This document shows, piece by piece, positions 13,985-14,813 of a stretch of DNA of 14,813 nt. Each line of letters begins with the position of its first letter. Within the stretch, counting starts at the first letter, position 1. Under the pieces are notes generated by a model that had not been told where the DNA came from, searched no databases, and saw nothing but the letters and a program-made list of their open reading frames with translations. The DNA lies in assembly GCA_029268165.1 (NCBI GenBank), contig JAJUGM010000029.1, forward strand, positions 1 to 14,813, given 5' to 3'. A program made the translations under genes and the position numbers. This DNA is from Bacteroidota bacterium (GTDB lineage: Bacteria; Bacteroidota; Bacteroidia; Bacteroidales; UBA10428).

Positions 13985-14221
13985 TTATTCATTAAAAGGA
14001 AAGTCGAATAATACCTTGGGCGGTTCGCCCAATGCTTTTGAAATCAGTAAAATAGTACAAATAGTAGGATTAACCACACCCCGTTCAATACGCGCAATCT
14101 GGCTGATATTAAGACCAGAATCAAACGCAAGCGATTCCTGGGTTATGCCTTTGCTTTTACGGATATTTCTAAGATTCTCGCCAAATGCCTGCAGGTATTT
14201 ATTATTTCTGTGCGTTCTCAT
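13985..14221 (-). CDS. Short XRE-family helix-turn-helix regulator
   Basis: A 78-residue protein consisting almost only of one Cro/C1-type HTH domain (about 13-70): FGENLRNIRKSKGITQESLA, then FDSGLNISQIARIERGVVNP and TICTILLISKALGEPPKVLF. Single-domain XRE proteins of this size act as repressors in phage, toxin-antitoxin or restriction-modification control units. No toxin, methylase or phage gene is visible beside it; the neighbours are a convergent hypothetical gene and a divergent response-regulator receiver. A 12-bp perfect palindrome lies 37 bp upstream of its start. The start ATG at 14221 gives the expected basic N-terminus MRTHRNNKYLQAF. Its target is unknown. Confidence 0.85.
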   Translation of the reverse strand: MRTHRNNKYLQAFGENLRNIRKSKGITQESLAFDSGLNISQIARIERGVVNPTICTILLISKALGEPPKVLFDFPFNE

Positions 14222-14257
14222 TCTGCAATAATGAAGAATTTTTTACTATTTCTTTAG

Positions 14258-14269
14258 GGCTTATAAGCC
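14258..14269. promoter_or_regulatory. Perfect 12-bp palindrome between the short XRE gene and the receiver gene
   Basis: GGCTTATAAGCC is fully self-complementary and lies in the 87-bp divergent space, 37 bp from the XRE start and 40 bp from the receiver start. It precedes a plus-strand -7 candidate, TATTTTTG at 14280-14287, that has no good -33 partner. It could be an operator for the XRE protein. As a terminator its 4-bp stem would be weak. Confidence 0.3.
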
Positions 14270-14308
14270 TTATTTTTTATATTTTTGTTTTTTAAAAGTT
14301 TACCTGAA

Positions 14309-14701
14309 ATGGCCAACATTTCTACAAACCCTCCGGAAAGAAAAATACTGATTGCTGAGGACTCCCAGTCTTGTACGGTTCTGTATGAAGAAATACTTGC
14401 CTCTGCAAAAGCAAAAATTATAAAAGTATCCAACGGCAAAGATGCTATTCAAGCCTGCCTTGAAGAACCTAATATATCAATTGCCATCATTGATATTGTA
14501 TTGCCGGCAGTAAACGGAATAGAAGTAATAAGATCTATCAGCGAAATGAATAAGAACATTAAAATAATAGCCGTATCGGCCTCCGCATCTGATTTATTAA
14601 GAGAAACCTGCCTGAAAGCGGGGTGTAACGAATTTTTTTCAAAGCCTATTGATGTCGGATATTTTGTTCATGTAGTTAATCTTCTTCTTGACAAATTATG
14701 A
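14309..14701 (+). CDS. Stand-alone response regulator receiver (CheY-like)
   Basis: A 130-residue single receiver domain with no output domain. The acidic pair is Glu17-Asp18 (ILIAEDSQ), the phospho-acceptor is Asp62 (AIIDIVLPAVNG), the switch Ser is in IIAVSASAS and the conserved Lys in FFSKPIDVG. It should accept phosphate from a histidine kinase and act by protein-protein contact, as CheY or Spo0F do. No kinase is in the window, so the partner is unknown. ATG 14309 (MANISTNPPERK) is preferred over TTG 14285, which extends the frame by only 8 residues that are not part of the fold and overlaps the possible -7 element. It is divergent from the short XRE gene. The 112 bases downstream to the window end show no gene. 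Confidence 0.88.
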   Translation: MANISTNPPERKILIAEDSQSCTVLYEEILASAKAKIIKVSNGKDAIQACLEEPNISIAIIDIVLPAVNGIEVIRSISEMNKNIKIIAVSASASDLLRETCLKAGCNEFFSKPIDVGYFVHVVNLLLDKL

Positions 14702-14813
14702 ATCTATAAATGTTACGAAAAAAGCAAACAAAATAAAACTTAATTCAGCAACTTGCAATCCTGAAAGTTTTCACGACTATTATCCATTTAAAAATGCATC
14801 TTATTAAGATGAC

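Noticed and set aside
14797..14811. CATCTTA-T-TAAGATG inverted repeat at the window end
   Set aside because: It could be the start of a terminator or an operator, but the following sequence is outside the window and nothing more can be said.

Overview
The window comes from a member of the Bacteroidota. The evidence is the SusC/RagA-type TonB receptor, the Bacteroidetes-style FecR with a C-terminal DUF4974-like region, A/T-rich translation starts without Shine-Dalgarno sequences, and promoter candidates of the TAnnTTTG type. All names rest on reading the sequence and on memory of the families; no search was run.

Layout. (1) 1-3662, minus strand: a cell-surface signalling cassette made of an ECF sigma factor, a FecR anti-sigma factor and the N-terminal part of a SusC-type receptor with an STN signalling domain. 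The receptor runs off the window at base 1. (2) 3663-6000: a gene-poor stretch with the C-terminal remnant of an IS110-type transposase, a DHA3-like MFS exporter, and a convergent MORN-repeat lipoprotein. (3) 6088-13149, plus strand: a branched-chain amino acid operon, leuA-leuC-leuD-(inserted S23 element)-cimA-leuB, closed by a strong terminator. (4) 13139-14813: an accessory patch with two XRE-type regulators, an unrecognised small basic protein and a stand-alone response-regulator receiver.

The most interesting part is the control region of the leu operon. Just downstream of a TAnnTTTG promoter is a 21-codon ORF in which 6 codons are Leu, 5 are Ile and 1 is Val. It is followed by two mutually exclusive RNA hairpins: an antiterminator whose 5' arm overlaps the peptide's stop codon, and an intrinsic terminator with an 11-bp stem and six T. 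This is a ribosome-mediated attenuator. The operon explains the codon mix. Besides the leucine genes it holds a Leptospira-type (R)-citramalate synthase, so LeuCD and LeuB can serve both leucine and threonine-independent isoleucine synthesis, and the leader appears able to sense both products. A second short Ile-rich ORF lies between the attenuator and leuA.

The operon is interrupted between leuD and cimA by a 456-bp S23/IVS-like element: a four-helix-bundle ORF, broken by one in-frame TAA, flanked by four tandem heptamers on each side. The two heptamer arrays are inverted with respect to each other, so in the leu mRNA they could fold into an imperfect 28-bp stem, like the processed intervening sequences of 23S rRNA. 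The promoter, attenuator, S23 element, IS110 remnant and second mini-ORF are all read from raw sequence.
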